NCBI RefSeq assembly: GCF_019649055.1
Contig: NW_026570503.1
Location: 1-64,000 of the forward strand
DNA: 64,000 bases
Source of the DNA: Paramacrobiotus metropolitanus
Lineage: Eukaryota; Tardigrada; Eutardigrada; Parachela; Macrobiotidae
Reading direction: 5' to 3'
Below the pieces are notes generated by a model that saw only the letters and a list, made by a program, of their open reading frames with translations, was not told the origin of the DNA and made no database searches. How positions within the stretch are numbered: position 1 is the first letter of the stretch; each line of letters opens with the position of its first letter. This document shows, one piece after another, positions 1-12,531 of this stretch. A program made the translations under genes and the position numbers.

Positions 1-2620
1 TATAGAATATGACAGGAAAAAGGCGGTTGCTAATACATTATTCTGCGAATTTTTTAACAGCAGATATTTTGGGATTATTCAGCTGAGTGTTCGAGTTTGG
101 CTTGAACTCTTTTGTGATGCTGATGCGTTCTTCGCTCTACCGGCATCTCAAATCTAATGCCGCGTAAAACCAGAATATTGAGAATTCAGCTGTTGTACAA
201 CAGTGATCGGCCTGCAAATTGTAATTTAAAGCTAACAATTGCTGTGGTCCTCATGGGTTAAGAAGCCTCCTGATTCGTTAGGCCTAATACATCGTCCTGA
301 TAATCGGAAAAGATTCCGATGCGCACATAACGCTTCTGCTGGTATCCATTATTTTGTAAATAGGATATTAATTAATGCATGCATGAACTCTTGCTTTTAT
401 CGCAGTAGAGAAATACCGTATCATAAAAGCTCGGAAAATACGATTACTTAAGTTCGCACATTAAAGTAACTCCAACAAAATTTTGTCCATTAAAAACCTA
501 GTTTTTAATCGGCATCCGCCAGGACGCATAACAATACATTATCGCGAGTTTACGATAAGTAAAAGGGTAAGATAAAGAGATAAAAAGATTTAAACATTAG
601 ACAGTTTTAAACATTAAAGAAACATAAAAATAATTGCTTATTTGTATGTTCGGTGAAAGCCGTGAAGAACGCACTACGCACAACTTCGACATAAGTAACG
701 TGTTCCTTTACATTACCACCTACTGGAGCTACCACCAATAGCTGTTAGCTACACTGCTACAGTAACTGTATCGTCAACTTATGTGGGCGCTATTTTTAAC
801 AAAGAACCAGCTGTAGCGGGTAAACTCAGCCGGTAAAGCGCTATTCAGTGTTCACTGAATAGTCTGAAATAAGTTAACGGTAAGAGCGTAGTCTGCATTT
901 CACTGGACTGCATGAAAAATACTCGCATTAGTCGCGCGGTCTTTATATAGTGCTCTGTTAGTTACCTGCAAATGCACTGTTTGCATGGCCAGTTGAAGCT
1001 GCCCAAGCGTAATTTGGCATAATTTATGGTTAAGCAAAAAAAAAACAATCGAGGGAAGTACTTCACGTTCCAATGCTTCATAGTGCATAACCTTCGCAGT
1101 ACCTTACGTTTTATAAAAAGCCAACGAAAATTCGCAGCATACCAGCACCAACCCGGCACCAGCCACAAATTAACCGATCTCTAATCCGACGAAGCCGTAC
1201 GTACACCTTATATTCATAACTGTACTTTTTAAACGAAGAAAACAGATGAATGCAATACACAGTGCAGCATAAATCTTGAGTACGCCCGATTAAGCACCAA
1301 TAATTAGCATGCAGCTATTATCAAAAACTTCCGACTCCGCGAACATTATTAGCAATTGTAGGTTACTGCCAGCGGTGCCCCACGGCAGTTGCCTTCAGCG
1401 TTTTTATGAGATTGTTCACCGAAACTTCCATAAAAAGTAATGGTTTGCGCCACTTACCTATCCAGTATTCTGCGAAGTGATTTTTTCTTTGATTTGCTCG
1501 TGGTAATCTGCGAAACTTATTGCTGCTCTTCCGAAATTTTGGCTGTACTTAATTGATTTTCTAATTTTTTCCGTCTCAGCATCATGGCTCTCTCTCACCC
1601 CAAGAGCAAAATTTATTCATATGATTTTTCGAATAACTTTCATGACGATCTGGCGGTCATAATGCGGGAACAGCTACGGAAATGCAACCTAAAGGTAGGC
1701 AAATTTTGCCGTGTGAGTTTTCTAAACATTATTTTTGCAGTAAGAGTTTTGACCTTTGGCAGCAACACTCGGCATGTGCATGCAGTGCTCAGTTTCTAAC
1801 ATGCGACGGTACAACGATAGCATCTTACAAACCGGCATCCACCTGGAAATGTGCTGGAGAGAACAGCGATTGCAATGTCAAAGTTGGGTTCGAATTTGAC
1901 CAGAAAGAACCTCGAATGGAGGAGCCTCGGTAAAGAAAAATTCTGTATTTAAATCATAAAAATTGCGAATTCTGCCTCCTTTATGGAGAAACACACAGCT
2001 GTAGTCCCCACTCGAAGAGCTCCAGTATTTGTTTAAGAGCACCAAAGTCCCTGACATGACATGTTCTTTAGGTCACTAACATGACATGTGAGCACTAACA
2101 TGACATGTTCTTTAGGTTAGATTCTCTGACCGATTGTCCGCCGAACGAAGCAAGGCTTAACGGGATGACGGTGGACAGCTGCAGACCTCCTGCCGCGCCT
2201 GCAGCATGATTGTTTGCCTGATCTTAGCTGCTAGTAAACTACGTAGCCTAGAAGCGCTTTCATGTTATGGTATCCAGTTAATCCAAGGCAAATTATTGTG
2301 ATTATGTTTGGCTTACAATCTTTTGTGATGCCTAAAGCGTCATTCGATTTAGCGGGATGTTCTTCAGCTGCCGTACAGTTTCACAAAGCTTGTAATGTGC
2401 AAGCCGCTTAATAATTTTACGTCTTACAATCTCGTCGCAAAACTCGCAGACTAATGTAAGCGGGAATTTCCCTGAAAATTAGTGCTTGTGGTTCATACAA
2501 CCAGATATATGGCACCTATGCATGCTTCAGCTTAGAACAGGATTTCGTCCAAAAGTGACGGTGGACGTAAACATAAATTAATGAATTAGGCTAAAAAAAT
2601 TTCCAATTCCGCTGCTAAAG
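1..2620. other. Gene-poor region, no supported gene
   Basis: I see only short open frames here (under 90 codons), none with recognisable motifs or a consistent exon pattern. A short direct repetition of the phrase catgacatgt...tctttagg lies at about 2053-2118. The frame at 1584-1799 with ATG at 1584 is the best small candidate, but nothing supports it beyond length. Confidence 0.5.
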
Positions 2621-2629
2621 GGTAATGAC

Positions 2630-3310
2630 CCGGTACATGGTGTCAAAAATGGGTTACATACACTAAAACTTTCGGTTTCGCGAACTTTGAACCACTTTTT
2701 TGTAATACTTTATGTCATTCTAAAGCTAAATGATTTTTATGCATTGTGTTACAAACCCATTTGTGCGCACAACACCCGGTTGCCGAGATATGGCGCACTA
2801 AAATGGGCAAAAAATTCACATGCGGACTATGTGTACCAATAGTATAGGTTATTAGCCGATGTTCTTGAAACTTTGCTATGGCGTGGTACATGGTGTCAAA
2901 AATGGGATACATACACTAACACTTTCGCTTTCGCGCACTCCGATTAACTCTTTTGTAATACTTTATGTTATTCTAAAGCTAAAAGATTTGTATACATTGC
3001 TCTGAAAACCGTTTGCGCGCGCAACATCCGGCTAGCCAAATATGGCGTACAAAAATGGGTGAAAAGCTTAAGTTATGGTAAAGTGGTATGAGCCAGAAAC
3101 TGGTTCACTTTCGACTTTCTGGTCATGTGTCTTTTGCAGTAAAGTTTCAAGAACATTGGGAAAGAACCAATCATTTGGTACCACGAAGACCGCTTGTAAA
3201 CTTTTCGCCCATTTTAGTGCGCCATATCTCGGCAACCAGATGTTGGGCGCACAAACCGGTTTTTAACACAGTGATAAAAATGATTTAACTTTAGCATGAC
3301 ATAAAGTACA
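2630..3310. repeat. Foldback repeat cluster: two direct copies and one inverted copy
   Basis: A unit beginning near 'cggtacatggtgtcaaaaat' occurs at about 2633-2877 and again at about 2884-3066. Both share the internal order tacatacacta, ctttcg, tgtaatactttatg, a cgcgcaacatccgg-like phrase and an atatggcg phrase. An inverted, partial copy occupies about 3195-3310, where 'gcgccatatctcggcaacc' is the complement of the same block. Related arms recur at 35.0-35.6, 37.4-38.0 and 57.3-59.5 kb, so this is a dispersed non-autonomous foldback family. No coding capacity is visible. Confidence 0.7.
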
Positions 3311-3360
3311 GCCTGGCCACGCCAAGTTCGGACACTTTTTCCCAAAAATTCACACAAGTC
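3311..3360. repeat. Tc1/mariner-type terminal sequence, single end
   Basis: The stretch after a TA reads cagcctggccacgccaag followed by ttcggacactttttccc. This is typical of Tc1/mariner-like terminal repeats and resembles the ends of the element at 33.08-34.44 kb. I could not find the opposite end nearby, so it is an orphan or truncated copy. Confidence 0.4.
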
Positions 3361-4393
3361 ACCCGTCAAGAATTTAAATCGTATTACGTTTTTGTATGAT
3401 CAGCGTATGTGTCCAGCAACTTTTGCACTTAAAGTTTTTACGCTGAAAACATCCCTCCGGTTACAGTGAGATCGAAACTAGAACGGACGAGCTTCGAAAT
3501 GCGACTCGACCCATCTGTTCTGGGATGCAGCTTCCATTTCACAATTGGTTTAAAAATCCTAACTCTTTCCTAATCTAGACTAGTTAATTTCATGGTGTTT
3601 GGCAATCTTTTCTCTTGCGGATGATGCCTAACACAGCCCGATTTCTACCAAGACTACGTGACCTTTGCAGCCTTCCAGCGGACAACTCCAAAATGTTGGA
3701 TGACCTTTTTCGGGCGCTCGCCGTTCGGCCGTGAGCGGTAGTCGGTGTCTAATCTTGATGAAATCTTGTTTATAGATTACTATGCGTCTGCCTTAAGGTC
3801 TTCCATTCCCACAAAAAACCCGATCTGTTTCGTTCTAACGAATTAGGAAATCAGTCGCATATCTGGGCTCCCCTCTAGTTATAACGGCTACGAAACTGCA
3901 GGTAATAATGTAACCGCGCAAAAGATCGGTTGCGCACACTTCCGGCAGTATTGACAGCATGGGCAACCGTCCTCATGCGCGGTTGCATTAATACTTGCAA
4001 TTTTGCAACTGTTTTTACTTGGGGGGAGCCCGGATACGAGCCTGTACTCTAAAGGGAGCCCAGATAAGGCATCTGTCGAAGTAGTAATGGGACTTGGGAG
4101 CTGTCTGTGCAGATAGAAGTACTGTATTCTTACATGTACGAGTATCACAGCGCAAATCCACAGGCATACATCTACGTACGGCTCGTTTCATGCCGCTCCA
4201 AAAATTCGACTTATCATTTTTCGCTACGTACCGTAGCCGCGCGATGAGTCTGCACCACAGAGTCTGGTATACGGAAATTGTCACACACGCTGCAGCGCGT
4301 TCTACGTAACGTGTACGCTGTCCGATCGGGGCAGGCAGCGCCCGGATCTAAAAGTGATGCAATGTCATCGCGCGGCTACAGTATCCCATTCTT
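3361..4393. other. No supported gene
   Basis: Short frames on both strands overlap each other between 3888 and 4309 without domain motifs or splice logic. I see nothing convincing here. Confidence 0.4.
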
Positions 4394-4752
4394 TTAATTA
4401 TTTAACGACCGAGCTGGTAAAACATAATTTTCGATAAAATCGCGCTTCTCTTTTCCAGCTTGTGTGTCGTCCATATCGACGTTGATTTCGACCACATCTG
4501 CCTTTTCTTCTTCATCACTGTCATCGACTTCTTCTTTCCACAGCGCGTCATAGTAGTCTTCCAGCAACAAATTGTGTAGAACAATACCGCTCCGGTGTGG
4601 TCCAGCTTTTTTGTCATTAAAGTTCTTATTCCTTGTAGACTTTGAAAGCGTCCCTTCAGCATACCAATCGCCTGTTCAGTATTGCCGTGCGCACACGCGT
4701 GTAGATAGTTGTAAAATTCCAGATGACTCCACCGGACCGCACCTGCACCAGA
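4394..4752 (-). pseudogene. PIF/Harbinger transposase remnant (DDE_Tnp_4 / HARBI1-like C-terminus)
   Basis: On the minus strand, residues reading HLEFYNYLHAC, then TEQAIGMLKGRFQSL, then after one frame change IVLHNLLLEDYYDALW, followed by an acidic run and a stop at 4394-4396. This is the usual end of PIF/Harbinger transposases: the last acidic catalytic residue sits in the 'E(Q/R)xFGxLKGRF' segment, and a 'LHN' helix and acidic tail follow. The frame change lies at about 4595-4605, and no start or upstream catalytic aspartates are visible, so this is a dead 3' fragment of a cut-and-paste DNA transposon. The sequence on its 5' side (about 4760-5130) is rich in short inverted 'ggaatac/gtattcc' words, which may be element ends. 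Confidence 0.7.
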
Positions 4753-4759
4753 TGTTTTT

Positions 4760-5130
4760 TTATATACCGGAATTATTAGTATTCCCGCCTATTTCAGCGG
4801 TATTCTTGTGTGTTTGGCTTGTATGCCTTACTCTCCCCGTATCCTTTAGATGCCTCCTGCAGCGACCCTATGTTTCGCGTATTCCACCGGCATTATTGCG
4901 TTTTGTGCCTGTATTCTTCCATGTGTTCGTATGTTTTCCTATGTTTTTTTTATTCAATACCGGTGGAATACCGGCACGCGCAAGAATGCTGGTGGAGTAC
5001 GCGGAACACAGTACCGCCGCAGTGAGACACTAATAGATACGGAACGGATAAGGCGGAATACAGGCAGAACACGCATGGTTACTAGGAATACGTATCGAAA
5101 AATAATGGGAAGAATTTTTGGAATGGTACG
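4760..5130. repeat. Palindromic gtattcc/ggaatac-rich tract
   Basis: The words gtattcc or gtattcy and their complement ggaatac recur many times, in opposite orientation on either side of a T-rich centre at about 4940-4955. This gives the tract an overall foldback character. Long frames here (for example 4572-5033) are shadows of this low-complexity composition. It adjoins the Harbinger remnant and may be its terminal region. Confidence 0.4.
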
Positions 5131-5134
5131 TTAA

Positions 5135-8100
5135 CGTCCATATATCGAGATAGATAGGCAAATGGGCCGCCATGCTGCTGTTACTAATACAATAGTGTAC
5201 AGGAAACTACGTTATATTACGTACCTGTATAAGTATCTGTAGATTTGAAATCTACAAAAGCGGTTAGTTTTATGGCTGGATAAAAAGTATTTTGACATAC
5301 AGAGTAGTTGTACATGGTTTTTACTTGTGTTGCTCTTGCGAATTACCATATCGCCATCTATTTGAAGCACCTTTCTCGGTTAACCGTCTCTTTCTCTCTT
5401 CCTCTTAACTAAAATAAGAACGTCTCGAGGTGTCTCAAAATACAGCCGGGTAAATAACACATCCGGATACGTATCGGTAATTTACCACAGCAATTACTCG
5501 ACGGGCCAGTGAACTACATACAGTATCTAATTTGTTTTTAAATTCTGAGCAAAATTATATAACTGCAGTTGTATTTTCTCACATGAACGGGAATACTGTT
5601 TTTTGCGTTATACAGAGCATGACATCATTCCAGTCAATTACTGTACATTATCGATCAGGAAAAATGGATGGAATGCGGCTAGCCTGCCAAGTCATTCCGC
5701 TCCTGAATTCTTCTGTCTGATAAGCAATGCAATCTGACAAGAACGCCCACAGAATATAAGTGGCACCCGATCGATGAAAGCATCCAACTCAGTTTTAAAC
5801 ACTGAAATGGATTTCCTGGATTTGCTCTTTCATCAACCAGACAGCAGCGTTAGAAAACATTCCATTGAACTGACTTGCATGCTTTTGACTCTTGGAGAAT
5901 TAGACGTAAAAAAAAGTATACAGTACATATCGACACATGTTTCTATACACTATTGAACCGGATCAGGTTCTAAAGAATGGTCGTCTCCTCTACCCTGTAT
6001 TTGCCTTTTTCTCATGATGCTCATGAAGCTCATGTTTTACCGTGAACTTCTTACAGGGTCTATCTGTAACAATTTCATCTTCATTAGATACAGAAAGCAA
6101 AAACAAACTTATTCTTGGAAATTCAGAGACCCTGATTAGAAACAACGCTAATTATGGTCGTGAAAAAGTATTTGTATCCAAACGAGCAAAGCGTTCGGTA
6201 ATTTACTTTGCTTTAGGGCTTACATTTCCATTTTGATACTTGAACATTTTGATTAGTGCAAATTTGCGCTGGCGTATTATTATGTATAATCCTGATTGAT
6301 GCCGATTGAAAGTATCGGGAACTGCAATTGTATATTTTTAAATTTCCGAAATCGGGGTTTTGGGTTCAAGACACTTTCGCCTATTTTTGCAAACTATTTT
6401 TCAAAAAAACCCAATCAACCATTAAACGGGCATAATGTCCGTTAGTAAACTAGCCGGCGACTTCGTTTAGCGCGTTTTTTACCCGATTGATTGGTGCATG
6501 CAGATAGAAAACCATAGACAGGTAAATAAAAAGCAGCCATTATTTGTTGCCAATAAAAAAAGCAATTATTTTTAAAGTCATATACAATACTTTTTACCTG
6601 GTCTGGTCACTGATTTTCCTGTCGGGTCTGGGCTTGAGGCACAATTATTTATTCTTTCCTTTCATGCGTGTTGCTAGCGCCAACGCTGCTGCGGCGGCGC
6701 TCGCAATCGCCAACGATTACCACCGTCTCAAATTGATTGGTAAATTTGAAATGATCGCAATCGTTGGCGAATGACGTTCAATCAACGATGATATCAGTGT
6801 TGAATTTTGCTGCTCCAACAACATGGGACATCTTTGTCCATCGTATGGTTGATGTGCATCAAAAGGCTGCTGATCTTATTTAAATTTACCAGCGTACGCT
6901 CATTACAAGTGGAACAACTTGGTGACACTCTCATTACGAGTAATGACTAATCACAACTTCTTCACTCGCAATGACAGCGTCCAGTTTTCCACAGAGGCAG
7001 ATAGCGCAACAACAATTAATGACCAAAAAAGCACGTTTGCAAAATCGTTTCTTGGGAAAGCTGACGCAGTACGTTGCTTTAGGTCCATGGTGATGGAGAA
7101 TGTGTGGGTCTGCGCTTTGCAGTCCCGGCGCCGCTTTCGATCGGAATGAAAGTTAGGCATGCCACAGCAACGCATGTAGTGGGCGGGAAACTTGGATACT
7201 GTGTAGTACGCTTACCAGACCGCAAAAGGATCGATTAAGTGCAATGCGCTGCAATAGCGGCATTTGTCTGGCGGCAGTGACAAGGCTAATTGAGGATACG
7301 AAGGCACTGCGAAAAATTTAAATTCTTGAGTTTCGCCGACAACCATACCACGGCGCACTACGCCCCACTGATTACGCTGGTGCATGCCAACTATTTACAT
7401 ATTATATGGAGATAACTATCGTACGAAATTTTTCAGTATTTGAGTTATTGCAGTGCCTCTTATCTAAGGCACAAATTTTGGTACCCCTAATGTAAATAAT
7501 ATTATGTTTAAGGTGGCGGCTATGCGGTCCTTAAACGGGGCGCATAGAACTGATTTTGCGTCCCAAATTTCAGTGCGTTGAAAAAATTTTTATTTGTCCG
7601 ATGAGTTTTCACTTTATAATTGGCTTTTCTTACATACTGAAACTAAATTTCCAAAGGATGGCAAAATTAGTACGGGTACGCATGATACGAAAACTAACAC
7701 AAAAACTGCAAAATTTTACTAACAACGATTAAAGGTAGCAGTTTGTTTTATTCATCGTACTACAGATTCATCGTCTTACATATACGCGGTTCAATAGGAA
7801 AACAAAGAATTTCAGCAAGAAAAACTATAGATAAAATATAGTGCTTTGAAAAATAGCGGTTTGTCTGTTACACTATATTTCATCTATGAATAGTATGGAT
7901 TACACTTTACAGTATATACCAAGAAGTAGATCAAGCTGCCACACTGACACACACTAAGATATGAGTAACGCGAAGTGAAACTTCTTGTAATAATATTACA
8001 AATGGCGTGATGTTTTTAATTACGTACCCCAAAAGCACACTAAAACTCATATAAAAACTACTAACCCCCAAAACGTTCGTTGTCTTGAAAATTAATAATA

Positions 8101-8870
8101 AAGGAAGAAGGTTTAGCAAGAAATATGCGCAAATTGCAGTGTAGTTTAAGTTCTAAATGCTATAAAGTATAAAAGCATATAAATAATTATTTTTAAAATT
8201 TGTCTTTTTTCCCAAAGCAAAATCCCCCTCTCTACACTAGGTTGTATACAAATTTTGCCACGAGATTCCCTCTGATTAATAAATACTGTTAGCCATTAGC
8301 AGGCTCTCCGCTATTTCCGTATAAAACAGCATAAGACAGAGGCATGTCTGCAGCGAGTCTGATAATCGACCCATCTTCGGTTTATTTACGTAAAGGCAGA
8401 TGACTGATAAATACGAAACGTTCCATAATCCATAATATCATTTAGAACACCTGTAGAAGCCTACTTGTAGAGGAATGCTGAAGTACACTGAAGTACATAA
8501 ACCGGTTGGTGAGTTATCACGTTGTAGAAGTATTATAAACACTGCAACGGTAGCAGGATGCAGTGGCCCGTTGCACATGTGGGACATCTCCGTTGCATGC
8601 AGGTTTTTCACCCTACAGTCTACTCTGTACAAGAATCACAACCGTGCAACCCCGCGCATTGTTGATCGTGGTATTATTAATTTGCAGCAGCTATTATTTT
8701 CAAGATTTGCATGAGGTACGTTAATGTACCTATAGTAAATTTATAATAAACCGATGGAATAATTGATATAATATATTATTTTTATTTTGTTGACGTTGTC
8801 TAAGGGAAATTGTTGTTCTAACTGCATGAAACTGACTAATCGTGACCAAATGTTTTGGTAATATTCGTAA
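5135..8870. other. Gene-poor region, no supported gene
   Basis: This long AT-rich stretch has only short frames. None shows domain motifs or a coherent splice pattern. An alternating gc-rich patch at about 6665-6770 repeats the phrase atcgccaacgat in both orientations. I cannot support a gene. Confidence 0.4.
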
Positions 8871-8877
8871 AGTTGAT

Positions 8878-10693
8878 TGACAACATAAAACATCAGCAGC
8901 CAGCAGAAGTGAATTTTTGATATCACCACGCCATAGCATCTCCATTGGAACGTCAATTTGTTTCGACGCTACAATACAACATGGCGATTTTCCGTGGACA
9001 CTAACAGATTTACCGCTTCCTACGGAGTCGAAAGGGTTGCAGCTGTTGACGCCTGCCGAAGAAATACACCCGATTGAGGATGATGCAGAGTTGCAATCTT
9101 TTATAGAAGTCAACATGCTTATTCTCGGTAAGCGCTATAGTATAATGCGTGCATAACGCAGAGTCTGGTTGTTTTCTGCAATCAGGTATGGACATAATAT
9201 TCGGACATTGTAGGACTAAAAAAGTAACGAATACTGCGTAAAAAAAAGCGCGTTCGCATCCAGAGTTCTCTGTGCCTGTTGTCGATGCACATTATTTGTT
9301 GATTTTATTTGTTTCTGGCCGCGGAAGGACTAGCCGCATTCCGCATTATGGAATCTTACTCTTTAATCCTGTGTTCTTGAAGCTGATAATTCAGTGATCG
9401 CCTGATTATTGTGCAACAGGGGACGAAGTCGATGCGGGGAAATCCATTTGGATTAGCGGGTTCGCAAAGTCCTTTAGGTACTCATCCTTCGACGAAGCAT
9501 TGGTTAAACCTGGTATCCCCATCTCTTTGCATTTTGAGATACTGGATCACGATTTTCGCAAACATGTCGTATCTGCTCATTGCATTAGCGCTGGCGACGA
9601 TACGGTGTCGCCTGAGGACACGATTACCCTCACAAAATACCATGTAAATAAAGCCGGCCGATTTATACGCATGCTGAACGCACCCTCGGTTCACGACGGT
9701 ATCAATGCAGCAGAGATCCGTCAAATAGCGGAAGCCATCTGCAAATATTTGGTTGGATACAATGAGCTCCACGGCATCTGTATCCTGCTGAAATCTCGCA
9801 CTGGAATGACGCCGGCGTTGTATGAGTTGGTGAATACCTTACTGAGTCGCCTGCATTGTGATGTTATCTGTAATATCGTCTTCATCTTCACCGATGCCGG
9901 GTCGCCGCTAAATCTGCCGGTTGACACCTTAGCGAAACTACAGCAATGGAAAAATGCAGGCGTCGAAATCAACCAAGAAACATTGTACTGCTACGACAAC
10001 GACGTGTTCCGGTTTAGGCTAGCGGTGGAAAATGGGGTCCAGTTCTGTGCCGCTGTGACCAAACATATGTCAGGTTACTGGACGATCGCTGTACAGGAAG
10101 CCACACGGTTAGTCGCGCACATATTCGCGGTATTTCCGTACACGATACGAGCCACATTTCCGATATCTAAAGTTCGAAAACTGTTTGAATTACATGTATT
10201 TGTGGAGATTATCGCGGCCGAGGCGCGTTATAGTGATTACCGGGTGTGCCGTTTGCCGGAAGAGAAGGACAGTGAAACTGCCAATATGGAACGCTATTCT
10301 ACGCAATTTAAAGGGCTCAGCAATGACGATAGCCGGCATGGTGAAGGAAGACCGTGACTGTTTTTCGCGGCGGCAAAAGCTCGCTGCATCCGGAAAGTCA
10401 ACGCTGCGATGCCAGGCAAAGATATCATGGAAAAGCTGTTGATTAATCTAGTGGCTAAGCGAAGCAAAGAGAATGCTGATGGAGATGGTCGCCAAGCACT
10501 GTAGGCTCGCGAGAATGAATTACGCGGCTACCGGGGTTATAGAACATTGTTCATCAAAGTGTGGACTGGAGCCCTCCAAATTCCACTGAAATACGATGAG
10601 AAAAGATACCGATTAACACTAGAGGGTATTTTGGATGATGTTGAAGTGCTAAAAAAAGTGCCGGTTTATCATTCCTTCTTCCAGAACCTTTAA
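8878..10693 (+). CDS. Large GTPase-like protein (AIG1-like G-domain family), possibly a pseudogene
   Basis: Exon 1 is open from about 8878 and ends at 9127 (ATTCTCG|gtaagc). Exon 2 begins at 9420 after 'caacag', and the phase-1 join gives MLILGDEVDAGKSIWISGFA, a P-loop-like GKS motif with one residue more than the usual spacing. Further on, HGICILLKS, a beta-strand ending NIVFIFTDAG (a G4-like position), then FRFRLAVENGVQF and a helix AVQEATRLV follow the order I know from AIG1-like G-domain proteins of fish and arthropods. Downstream the same frame hits TGA at 10355-10357 and TAG at 10502-10504, yet resumes with coding-like sequence ending VPVYHSFFQNL at a TAA (10691-10693). Either two nonsense mutations made this a pseudogene, or a phase-0 intron (about 10247-10504, ending tgtag) removes both. 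No start methionine is visible, so an upstream exon is expected. Confidence 0.6.
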
Positions 10694-10699
10694 CTGAGT

Positions 10700-11359
10700 G
10701 CCTGGTACAGAATCTGCACTAAAATCTAGTTTTCTGGGTTTTTTCACGTATCTAAAAATTCTGAGCTCCTTGTGAGATTTCAAGAGAACTGCTGTTTATA
10801 TGGTTATGTTTTCTTCAAATTATAAAGTTACGGCGTGCTTTTTATCGCAACGTTCAGTAATGAGCGAGTAATAACCAGACTTCGGAACGCAGCACAGTGC
10901 TGCTTGAACTTTTTTATATTTTAATTTGTCTTATTTCATCAAAACTTTGGTTGCTCGAAACGACACAAACGGTTTTCGCGCCAATGCTCATGCAAATCTT
11001 TGCCTACAAACTGAATATTAAAAATTTGGAAGAAATGTTCGGAAGTGCGCGAAAGCGATTTAGTGGAATTTAGATACAAGAATAAGTTTATACGTTTAGT
11101 TGAGGGTACGGAGCATATCTTATGCGCAGTCGACAATTTGTTCGGCCGTTCGGCGAGTGCATCATTGAGCTGCCAGTTTGTCGATACGAATCACACGATA
11201 ACGCTGATTATGGGTATATAATTAATTACCTCTGCAGCAGCCGGCTGTGCGAAATCTGCAAAATACTGCGTTCCTTTTGCCAGTGAAATTGCAGTAGTTG
11301 TTCATTACACGTATACTGAATTACGCAAAATAATAAAACGGTCGAAGTATGTACAGTAT
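10700..11359. other. Intergenic, no supported gene
   Basis: AT-rich sequence between the convergent GTPase-like (+) and kinase (-) genes. Only a 65-codon minus-strand frame is present (10939-11136), without motifs. Confidence 0.5.
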
Positions 11360-11365
11360 TTTATT
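11360..11365 (-). promoter_or_regulatory. Polyadenylation signal AATAAA of the 11.4-kb kinase gene
   Basis: AATAAA on the minus strand lies about 27 nt beyond the kinase stop codon at 11392. If used, it gives a very short 3' UTR. It is the nearest canonical signal in the right orientation. Confidence 0.5.
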
Positions 11366-11391
11366 GACAATTGCGGCTGCAGTTGCATCTG

Positions 11392-12531
11392 TTATGGCTT
11401 GGATGCAGGGGAGCGAAGGGGCGGCCACGATAAAAATGGCGGGCACACAGCAACGCGCAGCTGCGGATACAAGATAAGCCAGATAATAACGACTAAGGCA
11501 ATAATTTTATACCTAGTGCTGGTGCCAGTTACAGGGACGTCACGAGCTGGGAAGTCAATCTCTGGCAGATGCAGGAGACCCTCAGCCGATATTCTGCTTT
11601 CCGGGTTTTGCTTTAAGCACCATCGGACGCAGGCCGCTAAATCCCACGGTATTTTATCACTGACAAAAGGCACGTAACCATCCATGATTAATGTGGCAAA
11701 TCGATTGTCAGAAGGGCTGCTTTCCAGACTGACTAAATCTCCATCTTTTTCCAGTAGCAGTTCCTTACCCGTTATACCTAACCAGCATTTCGAAATCTCC
11801 AGTATGATACAACCAAGACTCCAGATATCGGTTTTCCGTCCAGGAATTTCAGCGGTGGAACGAAAGAATCGTCTCAGCATTTCCGGTGACATGTAGCGGG
11901 TCGTTCCTCGGAGTTTGGTTATGTCGCCGGAGCGAGTGACGCTTTCCTGCATGCGGACTAAATCGTCCAGGTCGGCGATCAACATCCTCTTGCTACCATC
12001 AGCGAGGCATTTCACCAGGATGTTTCCGGGTTTTAAATCACCGTGTATCAAGTTCTCGCTGTGTAGGAAGGCTAGTCCTTTTATTATGTCTTTGCAGCAA
12101 CGCTCCACGCTTCCGTGTCCCCAGAAGAGGCGAGGAGTTCTCTTCGCTTCGTCCAAGAAAGATTTTAGGTCACCTAAAAAGATTACCACATAGGCGCTTC
12201 AGCTTGCATAACCAATTTAATTTGCACGACAACCTACTGCTGCATCGCTCCATCATAATTTGCACTGTCCTTCCGCCAGGCGATTTTGTGATGCAGATTT
12301 GGTGGCACGGCACAAGGTTTTTGTGTTTTAAATTCGGAAGCTGCCGCAATCTGGTCAACGTTTTGGCCCATTTTGCTGAATGTGCAGCAATTTTGGGCTT
12401 GGCATCGAGATGAATAACTTTGACAGCCACAATATCGTCTCCGATATACGTAGTCTCCGCGTTCCGTAATTGTGGCTTCGTAAACCACACCAAATGCTCC
12501 GCTTCCGATGAAGTCACTACTCACTAGTAGA
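11392..12531 (-). CDS. Protein kinase with C-terminal transmembrane segment, frame broken in the N-lobe
   Basis: Exon 1 is about 12531-12238 and exon 2 is 12173-11392. They are joined by a 64-nt intron (donor gtaggt, acceptor ctttttag) that is phase 1 at the kinase hinge, giving MMERCSS-DLKSFL. The glycine loop reads IGSGAFGVV and the VAIK lysine is in VAVKVI. The catalytic loop is HGDLKPGN, so the HRD aspartate and the asparagine are kept. DFG is replaced by DLD, and the activation segment ends RYMSPEM, followed by DIWSLGC. After the C-lobe, IIALVVIIWLILYP is a predicted membrane segment near the C-terminus. Between the glycine loop and VAVK the frame changes by one base (about 12440-12480), so this copy is a pseudogene or carries a sequence error. 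An acceptor just before exon 1 implies an upstream exon. The hinge intron matches those of the 19.6-30.1 kb polykinase, so the two are related. Confidence 0.75.

Noticed and set aside
4572-5033. 153-codon plus-strand frame
   Set aside because: It lies opposite the Harbinger remnant and the gtattcc-rich tract; hydrophobic low-complexity translation without motifs.
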